A stretch of DNA of 64,000 nucleotides from Rhodobacteraceae bacterium UBA6796 (GCA_002452815.1 DKFM01000006.1:62001-126000), one strand, 5' to 3'. Positions 26,379 to 36,111 are shown, counted from the first letter of the stretch. The notes: generated by a model from the letters alone, not told the origin. Numbers and translations are program-made.

Positions 26379-27779
26379 ATGTCGGACAAGATCGTCACCC
26401 GTTTCGCCCCCTCGCCCACCGGCTATCTGCATATCGGCGGCGCGCGCACCGCGCTGTTCAACTGGCTGTTCGCCCGCGGCCATGGCGGCACCTTCCTGCT
26501 GCGGATCGAGGACACCGACCGCGAACGCTCCACCCCCGCGGCGACGGCGGCGATCCTGAAAGGGCTCGACTGGCTCGGGCTCGATTACGACGGCGAGGTG
26601 GTCAGCCAGTTCGAAGGCCGCGCGCGTCATGCCGAGGTCGCGCGCGAGATGCTGGCGCGCGGCGCGGCCTATAAATGCTTCTCGACGCAAGAGGAAATCG
26701 AGGCCTTCCGCGAGGCCGCCCGGGCCGAGGGCCGCTCGACCCTGTTCCAGTCGCCCTGGCGCGATGCTGACCCGGCCAGCCACCCCGACGCGCCCTATGT
26801 GATCCGCCTGAAAGCCCCGCGCGAGGGCGCCACGGTGATCGAGGACAAGGTGCAGGGCACGGTGACATTCAAGAACGATCAGCTGGACGACATGGTCTGC
26901 CTGCGTTCGGATGGCACGCCCACCTATATGCTGGCGGTGGTGGTCGACGATCACGACATGGGCGTGACCCATGTGATCCGCGGCGACGATCACCTGACCA
27001 ATGCCGCGCGGCAGGTGCAGGTCTATAACGCGATGGGTTGGGACGTGCCTGTCTTTGCGCATATCCCGCTGATTCACGGGCCCGACGGCAAGAAATTGTC
27101 CAAACGCCACGGCGCCGTGGGGCTCGAGGAATATCAGGCGATGGGCTACCCGGCGGCGGGGATGCGCAACTACCTGACGCGGCTTGGCTGGAGCCATGGC
27201 GACGACGAATTCTTCACCGATGCGCAGGCCCGCGACTGGTTCAATCTGGAAGGAATCGGCCGTGCGCCGGCGCGGCTCGATTTCAAAAAGCTCGAAAACC
27301 TGTGTGGCCAGCATATCGCCGTGGCCGAAGATGCTGCACTTGTGCGTGAAATCGAGGGCTATCTGGCCGCCGCAGACAAACCCGCGCTGACCACGGCACA
27401 GCGCGACGGGCTGGAACGGGCGATGTATTGCCTGAAAGAACGCGCGAAAACCTTCCCCGAACTTCTTGAAAAGGCGGAATTTGTTCTGGCTTCGCGCCCC
27501 ATCGCCCCGGATGAGAAGGCGCAGAAAACGCTTGATCCGGTATCCCGTGGTATACTGAAAGAATTGACGCCGCAGTTGCAAAATGCTAGCTGGACGCGGG
27601 ATGAATTGGAGGCCACTCTGAATGCGGTGGCGCAGGCACACGGGCTGGGCTTCGGGAAGCTCGCCGGACCTCTGCGCGCCGCTCTGGCAGGGCGGTCCGT
27701 GACGCCCAGCGTATTCGATATGATGCTTGTTCTTGGCCGCGATGAAACTCTGGCCAGGTTGGACGATCAGGCGGCCTGA
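26379..27779 (+). CDS. gltX: Glutamate--tRNA ligase
   Basis: Charges tRNA-Glu (and possibly tRNA-Gln). The class I motif appears as YLHIGGART (HIGH equivalent) and KKLSKRHG (KMSKS equivalent). The 466 residues are the normal GluRS length. The N-terminus [14 protein letters not shown] is canonical. The 3' third, from about 27300 (anticodon-binding region), is visibly less GC-biased than the rest. It lies 75 bp upstream of gltA. Confidence 0.95.
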   Translation: MSDKIVTRFAPSPTGYLHIGGARTALFNWLFARGHGGTFLLRIEDTDRERSTPAATAAILKGLDWLGLDYDGEVVSQFEGRARHAEVAREMLARGAAYKCFSTQEEIEAFREAARAEGRSTLFQSPWRDADPASHPDAPYVIRLKAPREGATVIEDKVQGTVTFKNDQLDDMVCLRSDGTPTYMLAVVVDDHDMGVTHVIRGDDHLTNAARQVQVYNAMGWDVPVFAHIPLIHGPDGKKLSKRHGAVGLEEYQAMGYPAAGMRNYLTRLGWSHGDDEFFTDAQARDWFNLEGIGRAPARLDFKKLENLCGQHIAVAEDAALVREIEGYLAAADKPALTTAQRDGLERAMYCLKERAKTFPELLEKAEFVLASRPIAPDEKAQKTLDPVSRGILKELTPQLQNASWTRDELEATLNAVAQAHGLGFGKLAGPLRAALAGRSVTPSVFDMMLVLGRDETLARLDDQAA

Positions 27780-27854
27780 GGGCGGGCCGCCTTTCCGGAA
27801 CCTCCGGAAGATATATGCCGGCAAGCCCAGCCGGACGACAGGAAAGGGACCCAC

Positions 27855-29150
27855 ATGGCCGATACAAAAAGAACCGCCACGCTGACGCTTGACGGCAAGA
27901 CCTACGACCTCCCGGTGCTTTCGCCCAGCGTCGGGCCCGATGTGCTCGACATCCGCAAGCTCTACGGTCAGGCCGATGTGTTCACCTTCGACCCGGGCTT
28001 CACCTCGACCGCCGCCTGTGAATCGGCCATCACCTATATCGACGGCGACAAGGGCGAACTGCTGTATCGCGGCTACCCGATCGAACAGCTGGCCGAAAAA
28101 TCGCATTATCTGGAAGTCTGCTATCTGCTGCTGAACGGCGAACTGCCGAACCGCCAGCAGATGGAAGATTTCGAATACCGGATCACCCGTCACACCATGC
28201 TGCACGAGCAGATCCAGTATTTCTTCCGCGGCTTCCGTCGTGACGCGCACCCGATGGCCACCATGGTGGGCGTGGTCGGCGCGCTGTCGTCCTTCTACCA
28301 CGACAGCCTCGACATCAACGATCCCTGGCAGCGCGAGGTCGCCTCGATGCGCCTGATCGCGAAACTGCCGACGATCGCCGCCTGGGCCTATAAATATTCG
28401 ATCGGCCAGCCCTTCGTCTATCCGCGCAACGACCTCGACTATGCGTCGAACTTCCTGCACATGTGCTTCTCGGTCCCGGCCGAGCCCTACACCGTGCAGC
28501 CCGCGCTGGCCAAGGCGATGGACCGGATCTTCACGCTGCATGCCGATCACGAACAGAACGCCTCGACCTCGACCGTGCGTCTGGCGGGCTCGTCGGGGGC
28601 CAACCCCTTCGCCTGTATCGCGGCCGGCATCGCCTGCCTCTGGGGCCCGGCCCACGGCGGCGCCAACCAGGCCTGCCTGGAAATGCTGCGCGAAATCGGC
28701 TCGGTCGACCGGATCCCCGAATTCGTCGCCCGCGCGAAAGACAAGAACGACCCGTTCCGCCTGATGGGCTTCGGCCACCGCGTCTACAAGAACTTCGACC
28801 CGCGCGCGAAGGTCATGAAGGAATCGGCCGACGAGGTTCTGGATCTGCTGGGCGTGCACAACAACCCGCTGCTGCAGGTCGCCAAGGAACTGGAAAAGAT
28901 CGCGCTCGAAGATCCCTATTTCGTCGAGAAGAAACTCTACCCGAACGTCGACTTCTACTCGGGCATCATCCTCGAGGCGATGGGCTTCCCGACTTCGATG
29001 TTCACGCCGATCTTCGCGCTGTCGCGCACCGTCGGCTGGATCTCGCAGTGGAAAGAGATGATCGGCGATCCGGCTGGCAAGATCGGCCGTCCGCGTCAGC
29101 TCTACACCGGCTCGGTCGCGCGCGATTACGTCAATGTCGACGCGCGCTGA
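27855..29150 (+). CDS. gltA: Citrate synthase, type II
   Basis: Condenses acetyl-CoA and oxaloacetate at the entry to the TCA cycle. The 431-residue protein has the family motifs [28 protein letters not shown] and [20 protein letters not shown], with the catalytic histidines in [17 protein letters not shown] and [14 protein letters not shown]. The catalytic aspartate is in PNVDFYSG. The length and N-terminal beta-strand domain are typical of the hexameric NADH-sensitive Gram-negative enzyme. A strong terminator follows. Confidence 0.97.
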   Translation: MADTKRTATLTLDGKTYDLPVLSPSVGPDVLDIRKLYGQADVFTFDPGFTSTAACESAITYIDGDKGELLYRGYPIEQLAEKSHYLEVCYLLLNGELPNRQQMEDFEYRITRHTMLHEQIQYFFRGFRRDAHPMATMVGVVGALSSFYHDSLDINDPWQREVASMRLIAKLPTIAAWAYKYSIGQPFVYPRNDLDYASNFLHMCFSVPAEPYTVQPALAKAMDRIFTLHADHEQNASTSTVRLAGSSGANPFACIAAGIACLWGPAHGGANQACLEMLREIGSVDRIPEFVARAKDKNDPFRLMGFGHRVYKNFDPRAKVMKESADEVLDLLGVHNNPLLQVAKELEKIALEDPYFVEKKLYPNVDFYSGIILEAMGFPTSMFTPIFALSRTVGWISQWKEMIGDPAGKIGRPRQLYTGSVARDYVNVDAR

Positions 29151-29167
29151 TCTGCGCTGAAAAACCC

Positions 29168-29197
29168 GGGGCCGGAGGGAAACCTCCGGCCCCTTTT
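29168..29197 (+). terminator. Rho-independent terminator after gltA
   Basis: A GC-rich stem (GGGGCCGGAGG pairs with CCTCCGGCCCC, loop GAAA) followed by TTTT, starting 17 bp after the gltA stop. A dispersed palindromic repeat follows immediately. Confidence 0.93.
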
Positions 29198-29201
29198 CTT
29201 T

Positions 29202-29264
29202 GCCTCCGGCAGGAGTATTTATGCCAAGAAGAAAGACCCTCGCTTCTTCTTGGCACAAATACTC
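29202..29264. repeat. Dispersed palindromic repeat, copy 3 (both arms, short loop)
   Basis: Left arm GCCTCCGGCAGGAGTATTT then GCCAAGAAGAA, and right arm TTCTTCTTGGC then ACAAATACTC, separated by only about 10 bp. This is the cleanest hairpin form of the family. It lies between the gltA terminator and the DUF1284 gene. Confidence 0.88.
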
Positions 29265-29296
29265 ACCCTGCCCTGCCCACCGGGACCGCCGCGCCG

Positions 29297-29716
29297 ATGT
29301 CACAGCCCCCGCTCCGCTTTCGTCCGCATCATTTCCTGTGTGCCCTGGGCTTCGAGGGCAAAGGCTATTCGCCGGAGTTCACCGCGAATATGGCAATGAT
29401 CGTGATGGACCGGCTGCGCGCCCCGGGCGGCGAGGCGGTCGAGATCATGGTGCAGGATAGCGCCGACGACATCTGCGCCCCCTGTCCTTCGCGGCGTGGA
29501 GAGGGGTGTGAAAGCGCGCAGCGGATCGCACAGCTTGACGCGGCGCACAGTCGGGCCATGGGGATTGCGCCGGGCGACCGGCTCAACTGGGGCGCGGCAC
29601 TGGATCGGATGCGCGCCCTGCCCGATGACGCGCTGGAACGGATCTGCGCGCCCTGCCAGTGGCTGCAATACGGGATGTGCGCGGCGGCGCTGAAACGCCT
29701 GAAGAACGGCGCGTAA
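29297..29716 (+). CDS. DUF1284 cysteine-rich protein
   Basis: A 139-residue cytoplasmic protein with Cys at 15, 60, 63, 71, 117, 120 and 128, arranged as two similar CAPC-x7-C groups. This strongly suggests an iron-sulfur cluster or zinc site. The N-terminal RFRPHHFLCALGFEGKGYS is the family signature of DUF1284. Function is unknown to me. The ATG at 29297 is chosen because the conserved region starts there; the frame is open far upstream through gltA, but that is a shadow. Confidence 0.82.
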   Translation: MSQPPLRFRPHHFLCALGFEGKGYSPEFTANMAMIVMDRLRAPGGEAVEIMVQDSADDICAPCPSRRGEGCESAQRIAQLDAAHSRAMGIAPGDRLNWGAALDRMRALPDDALERICAPCQWLQYGMCAAALKRLKNGA

Positions 29717-29732
29717 AATATTGTTACAAAAC

Positions 29733-29759
29733 GAAAACGCCGCCCGAATGGGGCGGCGT
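29733..29759 (-). terminator. Terminator of bioY (minus strand)
   Basis: Stem ACGCCGCCC (29737-29745) pairs with GGGCGGCGT (29751-29759) around GAATG. Read on the minus strand it is followed by TTTTCGTTTTG. It lies between the convergent stops of DUF1284 and bioY, about 20 bp beyond the bioY stop. Confidence 0.85.
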
Positions 29760-29779
29760 CTCGCTGTATCCCACAGGGC

Positions 29780-30331
29780 TCAGCGCCGGGCCAGCCAGCT
29801 CCAGCCGCCCGAAACGATCAGCGCGGCCAGCACCGCCTTCACGATATCGCCCAGCACGAAGGGCATCATCCAGCCCGCCAGCAGATCGGGCATCGCCTTG
29901 CCCATCACCAGCGCGGGCCAGGCCAGCCCCGGCACATACAGCACCACACCCGCGATCAGCCCGGCGACGGCCAGCCCCAAGAAGGATTTCACGCCACGAT
30001 CCGCCGCGATCCCAGCCACCGCCACCATCGCCACGAAGCCCAGCAGGAAGCCCGCCGTGGGGCCGAAGAAGGCCGCGGTCGAGCCGCCATTGGCCAGCAC
30101 CGGCAGGCCCATGAAGCCCTCGGCCAGCCAGGCGGCCACGGTCAGCACGCCCATCCGCGTGCCCATCGCCAGACCGATGCTCAGCACCGCCAGCGTCTGC
30201 AGAGTCATCGGCACCGGAAACATCGGCACCGAAATCTGCGATGCCGCAGCCAGCAGCGCGGTGCCTGCCAGAACCTGTGCGGCGCGCGCGCCCCGCGATG
30301 CGCCCGGCGCAAAAGCTTTCGAAAGCGTCAT
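29780..30331 (-). CDS. bioY: Biotin transporter BioY (ECF S component)
   Basis: Inner-membrane biotin-binding substrate subunit. The 183-residue protein has about six hydrophobic helices and the BioY motifs VPMFPVPMTLQTLAVL, GLPVLANGG, FFGPTAGFLLGF, and the C-terminal FVLGDIVKAVLAAL. The start at 30331 follows a GGGAGG site 6 bp upstream; an ATG 18 bp earlier is weaker. No bioM/bioN is adjacent, so it either works alone or recruits ECF subunits from elsewhere. Confidence 0.93.
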   Translation of the reverse strand: MTLSKAFAPGASRGARAAQVLAGTALLAAASQISVPMFPVPMTLQTLAVLSIGLAMGTRMGVLTVAAWLAEGFMGLPVLANGGSTAAFFGPTAGFLLGFVAMVAVAGIAADRGVKSFLGLAVAGLIAGVVLYVPGLAWPALVMGKAMPDLLAGWMMPFVLGDIVKAVLAALIVSGGWSWLARR

Positions 30332-30420
30332 AGGAACCTCCCTGTTCATCCAATTCGCGCCGGAACCCTTGGCCGCGCCCGCTGCAAAGTCAACGCGCCT
30401 GCGCAGACAATCCAGCGACG

Positions 30421-30461
30421 TTGCAAACTGCCGCGGTGCCGCGCCGCGCTAATTTGCAAAC
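30421..30461. promoter_or_regulatory. Paired TTGCAAAC sites between bioY and the SDR gene
   Basis: Two identical 8-mers TTGCAAAC at 30421-30428 and 30454-30461, 33 bp apart (about three helical turns), lie in the 209-bp divergent intergenic region. The spacing is compatible with cooperative binding by a regulator of bioY or the dehydrogenase gene. No canonical BioR-type operator was found. This is a suggestion only. Confidence 0.35.
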
Positions 30462-30540
30462 AGGCGCTGCGCCGCCGCGCCGCAGCCCGGGACGCGCGCA
30501 GCCTCTTGCACGGGCCTGCGCGCTCTGCCAAAGAACCGCC

Positions 30541-31212
30541 ATGAGCACCGCAGATCACACCCCGTCCGAACCCAAGAAACTGGCTCTTGTCACCGGCGCC
30601 TCGCGCGGGCTGGGCAGCGCCCTGGCCGAGGCGCTTGCCGCCGCAGGCTGGCATGTGATGGCGGTGGCGCGCACCGTTGGCGCGCTGGAGGAACTCGACG
30701 ACCGGATTCAGGCCGCAGGCGGTAGTGCGACGCTCGCGCCGCTGGACGTGACCGATGCCGATCAGATGAAACATCTGGCCAGTTCGATTGCGGCCCGCTG
30801 GGGCGGGGTCCAGCTTTGGGCACATTGCGCGGTGCATGCCGCGCCGCTGACCCCGGCTGCGCATATCGATCCCAAGGACATGACGAAATCCATCGCCACC
30901 AATCTTGCGGCGACGGCCACGCTCCTGCCGCTGATCGAACCGCTGCTGCGCGCGGGCGATGGCACGGCGCTGTTCTTCGACGATCCGCGTGGCGGCGAGA
31001 AATTCTTCGGCGCTTACGGGGCGACCAAGGCCGCGCAGATGGCCCTGGTGCGCAGCTGGCAGGCCGAGAATGCCAAGATCGGCCCCCGCGTCCTGATCGA
31101 CACGCCGGCGCCGATGCCCACCGCCACCCGTGCGCGGTTTTTCCCCGGCGAAGACCGTGCCGCGCTGACCGATTGCCGGATCGAAGCCGCGCGGATCGTG
31201 GCCGGGCTTTGA
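30541..31212 (+). CDS. Short-chain dehydrogenase/reductase
   Basis: A 223-residue classical SDR. The nucleotide-binding motif is LVTGASRGLGSALAEAL (about residues 17-33) and the catalytic pair is in YGATK (about residues 159-163). The usual NNAG element is altered to WAHCAVHA, and the catalytic serine position reads FFDDPRGG, so activity may differ from typical SDRs. Substrate unknown. It is divergent from bioY. Confidence 0.85.
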   Translation: MSTADHTPSEPKKLALVTGASRGLGSALAEALAAAGWHVMAVARTVGALEELDDRIQAAGGSATLAPLDVTDADQMKHLASSIAARWGGVQLWAHCAVHAAPLTPAAHIDPKDMTKSIATNLAATATLLPLIEPLLRAGDGTALFFDDPRGGEKFFGAYGATKAAQMALVRSWQAENAKIGPRVLIDTPAPMPTATRARFFPGEDRAALTDCRIEAARIVAGL

Positions 31213-31224
31213 CCGCGGCATTCA

Positions 31225-31252
31225 TCTTGCCCTAAATACCTCTGCCGAAGGC
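31225..31252. repeat. Dispersed palindromic repeat, copy 4 (degenerate single arm)
   Basis: TCTTGCCCTAAATACCTC then GCCGAAGGC resembles the right arm of the repeat family with several changes. It starts 13 bp after the SDR stop. The rest of the 154-bp gap to surE holds only the presumed surE promoter. Confidence 0.55.
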
Positions 31253-31366
31253 ATTTGCGTGTGCCTGAAAACACCGCCTGCCGGATAATCCGCAGCGACG
31301 CGGCCAAGCGCTTTACGCCCCGCCGCCCCCGCGCTAAGCAGGGGCAAAGGCAATCAAGGGGGCGGC

Positions 31367-32152
31367 ATGCGCATTCTCATCACCAACGACGATGGTATCA
31401 ACGCGCCGGGCCTTGAGGTATTGCACCATATCGCCACCGAACTGGCCGGACCGGACGGCGAGGTCTGGACCGTGGCGCCCGCGTTCGAGCAATCGGGCGT
31501 GGCGCATTGCATCAGCTATACCCATCCGATGATGATCGCCAAGCTCGCGCCCCGCCGCTATGCGGCCGAGGGCAGCCCCGCCGATTGCGTGCTGGCGGGT
31601 CTTTACGATGTGCTGAAGGACGGGCGCCCCGACCTGATCTTGTCAGGGGTGAACCGGGGCAACAATTCGGCCGAGAACGCGCTTTATTCCGGCACGCTCG
31701 GCGGCGCGATGGAGGGGGCGCTGCAGGGCATCCCGGCAATCGCGCTGAGCCAGTTCCTCGGGCCCGACGTATTCACGCTCGACGATCCGTTCGAGGCCGC
31801 GCGGGTGCATGGCCCCGCGCTGGTGCGCAAGCTGTGGGAAAACGGCGTCTGGGACGATGGCCCCTACCGGGTGTTTTATAACGTCAACTTCCCGCCGGTT
31901 CCGGCGGCGAAGGTCAAGGGCCACAAGGTCGCGGCGCAGGGCTATCGCACCGACAGCTTCTTCGGGGTCGAACCGCACCATTCGCCCACGGGGCGGCGCT
32001 TCTTGTGGATCAAGGGCGGCCCGCAGCACACCGCGACCGCGCCGGGCACCGATGCGGCGGTCAATCTGGACGGTTACATCTCGATCACGCCGATGCGCGC
32101 CGATCTGACCGCGCATGAGGTTCTGACCGATCTGGAGGCGCGCCTGGGATGA
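31367..32152 (+). CDS. surE: 5'-nucleotidase SurE
   Basis: Stationary-phase survival nucleotidase acting on nucleoside monophosphates. The 261-residue protein starts with the metal-binding [15 protein letters not shown] and carries [10 protein letters not shown], the [25 protein letters not shown] motif and YNVNFPPV. The stop overlaps pcm by 4 bp. The surE-pcm-nlpD order is the classical one in proteobacteria. Confidence 0.96.
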   Translation: MRILITNDDGINAPGLEVLHHIATELAGPDGEVWTVAPAFEQSGVAHCISYTHPMMIAKLAPRRYAAEGSPADCVLAGLYDVLKDGRPDLILSGVNRGNNSAENALYSGTLGGAMEGALQGIPAIALSQFLGPDVFTLDDPFEAARVHGPALVRKLWENGVWDDGPYRVFYNVNFPPVPAAKVKGHKVAAQGYRTDSFFGVEPHHSPTGRRFLWIKGGPQHTATAPGTDAAVNLDGYISITPMRADLTAHEVLTDLEARLG

Positions 32153-32808
32153 ACGATCTGCCCGAAGAGGAGGATCTGGCCGAGCGCAAGATGCGCTTCC
32201 TCTTCGCGCTGCGCTCCAAGGGCGTGACCGATGCGCGCGTTCTGGGCGCGATGGAACGCGTCGACCGCGGGCTTTTCGTCAAGGGGCTGTTTGCCGACCG
32301 CGCCTATGAAGACATGCCGCTGCCGATTGCCTGCGGCCAGACGATCTCGCAGCCGTCGGTGGTGGGGCTGATGACCCAGGCGCTGCGGCCCGGGCCACGC
32401 GATACCGTGCTCGAGGTCGGCACCGGCTCGGGCTATCAGGCGGCCGTGCTGGCCGGTCTGGTGCGCCGGGTCTATACCGTGGACCGCCACCGCCGTCTGG
32501 CGCGCGAGGCCGAAGATCTGTTCCGCACCCTTCACATCCCCAATATCGTGACAATCGCCGGCGACGGGTCGCGCGGATTGCCCGATCAGGCGCCGTTTGA
32601 TCGTATTCTTGTGACTGCCGCCGCCGAAGACCCGCCGGGCCCCCTGTTGTCGCAGCTCAAGATCGGCGGTATCATGGTTTTGCCTGTGGGCCAGTCGGAC
32701 ACGGTGCAAAGCCTGATCCGGGTGCGCCGTCTGGATACGGGTTTCGATTACGAGGAACTGCGCCCCGTGCGCTTCGTGCCGCTTGTCGAGGGCATGGCAA
32801 GCGACTGA
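32149..32808 (+). CDS. pcm: Protein-L-isoaspartate O-methyltransferase
   Basis: Repairs isoaspartyl residues in aged proteins with S-adenosylmethionine. The 219-residue protein has the pre-motif [22 protein letters not shown], the SAM motif [16 protein letters not shown], and [14 protein letters not shown]. It overlaps surE by 4 bp. The following lipoprotein gene starts 57 bp later. Confidence 0.95.
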   Translation: MNDLPEEEDLAERKMRFLFALRSKGVTDARVLGAMERVDRGLFVKGLFADRAYEDMPLPIACGQTISQPSVVGLMTQALRPGPRDTVLEVGTGSGYQAAVLAGLVRRVYTVDRHRRLAREAEDLFRTLHIPNIVTIAGDGSRGLPDQAPFDRILVTAAAEDPPGPLLSQLKIGGIMVLPVGQSDTVQSLIRVRRLDTGFDYEELRPVRFVPLVEGMASD

Positions 32809-32864
32809 TGATACCGCCAAGGCCCCGGCAACAGGGGCCACGACCAAGAATGAGGACTGAGCCG

Positions 32865-34073
32865 ATGACAAAGCACCCCTCCGCCCTGCCCTGCCTTTTG
32901 CCGCGCGCACGCCGCCTGATGCTTGCTGGCTGTGCCCTGGGCGCGCTGGCCGCCTGTGACCCGAACGGGCAGTTCGACGCGGATCTGCGCAACTTCGGCC
33001 AGATCGGACTGGACACCACCGAGGCCGCGCGTCAGGCGACCGCCGACCGGCCCAAACCCGACGCGCGCGGGATCATCTCTTACCCCAATTATCAGGTCGC
33101 CGTGGCCAATCGCGGCGATACCGTGACCAGCGTCGCCAACCGCATCGGCGTCGATCCGGTGGAACTGGCGCGCTATAATGCCGTGCAACCGAATGCGACC
33201 CTGAACAAGGGCGAGTTGCTGGCGCTTCCGCGCCGCGTTGCGGAGCCTGCGGCCAGCACGCCCACCGCGCTCGGGAGCGAGAAGATCGACATCACCTCGC
33301 TGGCCTCAAGCGCCATCGACCGCGCCGAGGCGGGCACGCCCAAGGCCACAACCACCGCCCCGGCCACGCCCGCCCCCGCCGTCAAGGCCACCCCGGGCAC
33401 GGAACCGACCAAGCACAAGGTCGCCCGCGGCGAGACCGCCTATTCGATCGCGCGCTATTACAACGTGCCGGTGAAATCGCTGGCCGAATGGAACGGTCTT
33501 TCGGCCGATCTGAGCGTGCGCGAGGGGCAGTATCTGCTGATCCCGACCGCGGCAGGCAAGCCCCCGAAACCCGTCGAAACGCAGCCCGGTCAGGGCAGCC
33601 CGACGCCGACGCCGCCCTCGGCCGCCAAGCCGCTGCCTGCCGAAAACCCGGTGAAGGCCTCGACCCCGGTCGACAAATCGGCCGCCCCCGATCTGGGCGC
33701 CTCGCGCACCGCCGCCTCGGGCAAGTCCAGGCTGCAGATGCCGGTCTCGGGCGCGATCATCCGGCCCTATGTGAAGGGCAAGAACGACGGTGTGGATATT
33801 GCCGCCGCCCCCGGCACCACGGTCGCCGCCGCCGAGGCCGGAACCGTCGCCGCAATCACCAAGAACACCGATCAGGTGCCGATCCTGGTGCTGCGCCATG
33901 CCAACGGCCTGCTGACGGTCTATGCCAATATCGACGCGCTGAGCGTGGCCAAGGGCGACAGCGTGAAACGCGGCCAAAGCATCGCGAAGGTCCGCGCAAG
34001 CGAGCCGGGCTTCGTGCATTTCGAGGTGCGCCAGGGCTATGACAGCGTCGATCCGATGCCCTATCTGGAATAA
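32865..34073 (+). CDS. nlpD: NlpD-like lipoprotein: two LysM domains and a degenerate LytM (M23) domain
   Basis: A 402-residue lipoprotein. The signal peptide ends in the lipobox LAAC (Cys31). LysM domains lie at about residues 75-115 (YQVAVANRGDTVTSVANRIG) and 180-225 (HKVARGETAYSIARYYNVPV), joined by Pro/Ala linkers, with an M23/LytM domain from about residue 290. The catalytic His and Asp positions are replaced: NDGVDI, YANID for YAHN, and FVHFEV for HLHFE. It is therefore probably an activator of an amidase in cell division rather than a peptidase. The start at 32865 is chosen because it gives the lipoprotein signal. Confidence 0.88.
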   Translation: MTKHPSALPCLLPRARRLMLAGCALGALAACDPNGQFDADLRNFGQIGLDTTEAARQATADRPKPDARGIISYPNYQVAVANRGDTVTSVANRIGVDPVELARYNAVQPNATLNKGELLALPRRVAEPAASTPTALGSEKIDITSLASSAIDRAEAGTPKATTTAPATPAPAVKATPGTEPTKHKVARGETAYSIARYYNVPVKSLAEWNGLSADLSVREGQYLLIPTAAGKPPKPVETQPGQGSPTPTPPSAAKPLPAENPVKASTPVDKSAAPDLGASRTAASGKSRLQMPVSGAIIRPYVKGKNDGVDIAAAPGTTVAAAEAGTVAAITKNTDQVPILVLRHANGLLTVYANIDALSVAKGDSVKRGQSIAKVRASEPGFVHFEVRQGYDSVDPMPYLE

Positions 34074-34291
34074 TCCGGTTGCGGGCGCGCGCAGGCGCGC
34101 CCGGCCCTGCGCCACTCCCGGCCCTGCTGAATTTCTGCGCAGCCGACGCCCGGCGCGCCCCGGGCACCCGGGTTTCCTGCCGCAGCGCAGCGAAATTTGC
34201 GCCCGCCCGTTGACCCGCCCCCGCCATGGGTGCAGGCTTCCCCCACGCCCGCATTTTCAATTGTTTAACGCCTCTGGGAAAGACTAGCGCC

Positions 34292-35971
34292 ATGGAGCCG
34301 ATTCTCGCCTTTCTGCATGGGCTGCCCGATGTGGCGCTTGCAACCGCAGCACTGTCATTGGCGGGGTCGCTGGGGCTGTGGCTGGGCGGGCTTCAGGTGC
34401 GGGGCGTCGGCCTGGGCATCGGTGGCGTGCTGTTTGCGGGCATCTTCGTGGGTCATCTGGCGGGAATGGCCGGAATCGGGTTTGACCACGCCACGATCGA
34501 ATTCGTCCGGGAATTCGGGCTGATCATCTTTGTCTTCACCATCGGCATTCAGGTCGGCCCCGGTTTCTTTGCGACATTGCAGAAATCCGGGCTGCAACTG
34601 AACCTGATCGCGGCCGCCATCGTCACGCTGGGCGTTCTGATCACCGTGGCGCTGCATTTCGCCACCGACATTCCGTTGCCCGCGCTGGTCGGGCTGATGT
34701 CGGGCGCAGTGACCAATACACCGGGCCTTGGCGCGGCGACACAGGTGCTCAAGGACATCGGCGCCGACGGGGCGTCGATGGCCCTGCCCAGTCTGGGCTA
34801 TGCCGTCGCCTACCCCTTCGGCATTGTCGGCATTCTGATTTCGATGCTGCTGATCCGCGCGGTTCTGCGGGTCAACATCGCCGAGGAAGAGACCGCCTTC
34901 GAACACAGCCGCAAACAGGGCGACGCCGAGCTGCCGGTGATGAACGTGCGGGTGAAGAACCCCAATCTGGCGGGGCTGACCCTGGGCGAGGTGCCCGACC
35001 TGTTCGACAAGGGCGTGGTGGTGTCGCGGATGCGCAAGGGCGACGATCTGATCCACCCCGTCCGCGAAACGCCGATCGCGATTGGCGATGTTGTGCATCT
35101 GGTCGGCCCCGCACCGCTTCTCCACAACATGATGCTGATCCTGGGAGAGCAGGTCGATGTCGCGCTGACCACGACCAAGGGCACCAATCTGGTCTGGGAA
35201 CGGATCGCCGTGACCGAGAAACGCGCGCTCGGCCACCGGATTCGCGACTTCGGGCTGGAATCGCGCGGCGTCACCATCTCGCGCGTGTCGCGGGCGGGCA
35301 CGCAGCTGCCTGCGCAGGGCGGCCTGGCGCTGCAATTCGGCGACATCCTGACCGTGGTCGGCACCGCCAGCGATGTGGCCGCCGCGCGCAGCCTGTTTGG
35401 CGATCAGCGCCGCCATCTGGACGAGGTGCAGTTCTCCGCCGTCTTCATCGGCATCGTGCTGGGCATCCTGCTCGGCTCGATCCCGATCCTGATCCCCGGC
35501 CTGCCCGCGCCACTGAAACTGGGGCTCGCCGGCGGCCCGCTGGTGGTGGCGATCCTGCTGGCGCGGCTGGGCGATTTCGGCCCCTTCGTGTGGTTCATGC
35601 CGCCGGTCGCGAACCATGCGCTGCGCGAGTTGGGCATCGTGCTGTTCCTGGCCGCCGTCGGCCTCAAGGCCGGCGATCAGTTCGTCGATACGCTGATCCA
35701 TGGCGACGGCTTCATGTGGATGGGCTATGCGGTGCTGATCACCCTGCTGCCGCTGCTGATCGTGGGCTTCGTCGCGCGCATGGTGTTCAAGGTGAACTAC
35801 CTGAGCCTGAGCGGCGTGCTTGCGGGGTCGATGACCGATCCGCCGGCGCTGGCCTTCGCCAATGCGATGTCACCCTCGGCCGCGCAAAGCATCGGCTATG
35901 CCTCGGTCTATCCGCTGGTGATGTGCATGCGGATTCTGGCGCCGCAGATCCTGGTTTTGCTGCTGATGTAG
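34292..35971 (+). CDS. AspT/YidE-type putative exchanger with two TrkA_C domains
   Basis: A 559-residue inner-membrane protein of the aspartate:alanine exchanger (AAEx) family. N-terminal and C-terminal sets of about five helices flank a cytosolic pair of TrkA_C (RCK_C) regulatory domains (about residues 200-375; LAGLTLGEVPDLFDKGVVVSRMRKG and RALGHRIRDFGLESRGVTISRV). Family motifs GLIIFVFTIGIQVGPGFF and GAVTNTPGLGAA are present, and the second repeat reads GVLAGSMTDPPALAFAN. The substrate is unknown. The 218 bp before it hold a GC-rich hairpin at 34083-34102 (GGGCGCGC/GCGCGCCC) and no gene. Confidence 0.88.
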   Translation: MEPILAFLHGLPDVALATAALSLAGSLGLWLGGLQVRGVGLGIGGVLFAGIFVGHLAGMAGIGFDHATIEFVREFGLIIFVFTIGIQVGPGFFATLQKSGLQLNLIAAAIVTLGVLITVALHFATDIPLPALVGLMSGAVTNTPGLGAATQVLKDIGADGASMALPSLGYAVAYPFGIVGILISMLLIRAVLRVNIAEEETAFEHSRKQGDAELPVMNVRVKNPNLAGLTLGEVPDLFDKGVVVSRMRKGDDLIHPVRETPIAIGDVVHLVGPAPLLHNMMLILGEQVDVALTTTKGTNLVWERIAVTEKRALGHRIRDFGLESRGVTISRVSRAGTQLPAQGGLALQFGDILTVVGTASDVAAARSLFGDQRRHLDEVQFSAVFIGIVLGILLGSIPILIPGLPAPLKLGLAGGPLVVAILLARLGDFGPFVWFMPPVANHALRELGIVLFLAAVGLKAGDQFVDTLIHGDGFMWMGYAVLITLLPLLIVGFVARMVFKVNYLSLSGVLAGSMTDPPALAFANAMSPSAAQSIGYASVYPLVMCMRILAPQILVLLLM

Positions 35972-36000
35972 GGGGCGCTGCCCCCGGCGCGCAGGCGCGC

Positions 36001-36080
36001 CTCCCCCGGAGTATTTGGGCCAAGAAGAAGCCCAAGATCGCACAGGCTTCTTCACGGGCTTCTTCTTGGCAAAAATACTC
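36001..36080. repeat. Dispersed palindromic repeat, copy 5 (both arms)
   Basis: Left arm 36001-36033 (CCCCCGGAGTATTT, then GCCAAGAAGAAGCCC) and right arm 36056-36080 (GGGCTTCTTCTTGGC, then AAAATACTC). It lies in the 140-bp gap between the convergent exchanger and DUF815 genes. Confidence 0.85.
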
Positions 36081-36111
36081 GGATTCAGCCCCGCAAACAG
36101 CGCCGCATCGG

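Noticed and set aside
26325..29303. A minus-strand frame of about 990 codons over gltX and gltA
   Set aside because: Antisense shadow of two housekeeping genes with intact motifs; composition is typical of reverse-frame noise.
34083..34102. GC-rich hairpin after nlpD as a terminator
   Set aside because: The 8-bp stem GGGCGCGC/GCGCGCCC has no T-run and similar GC-only palindromes are common in this composition, so it was not listed as a feature.
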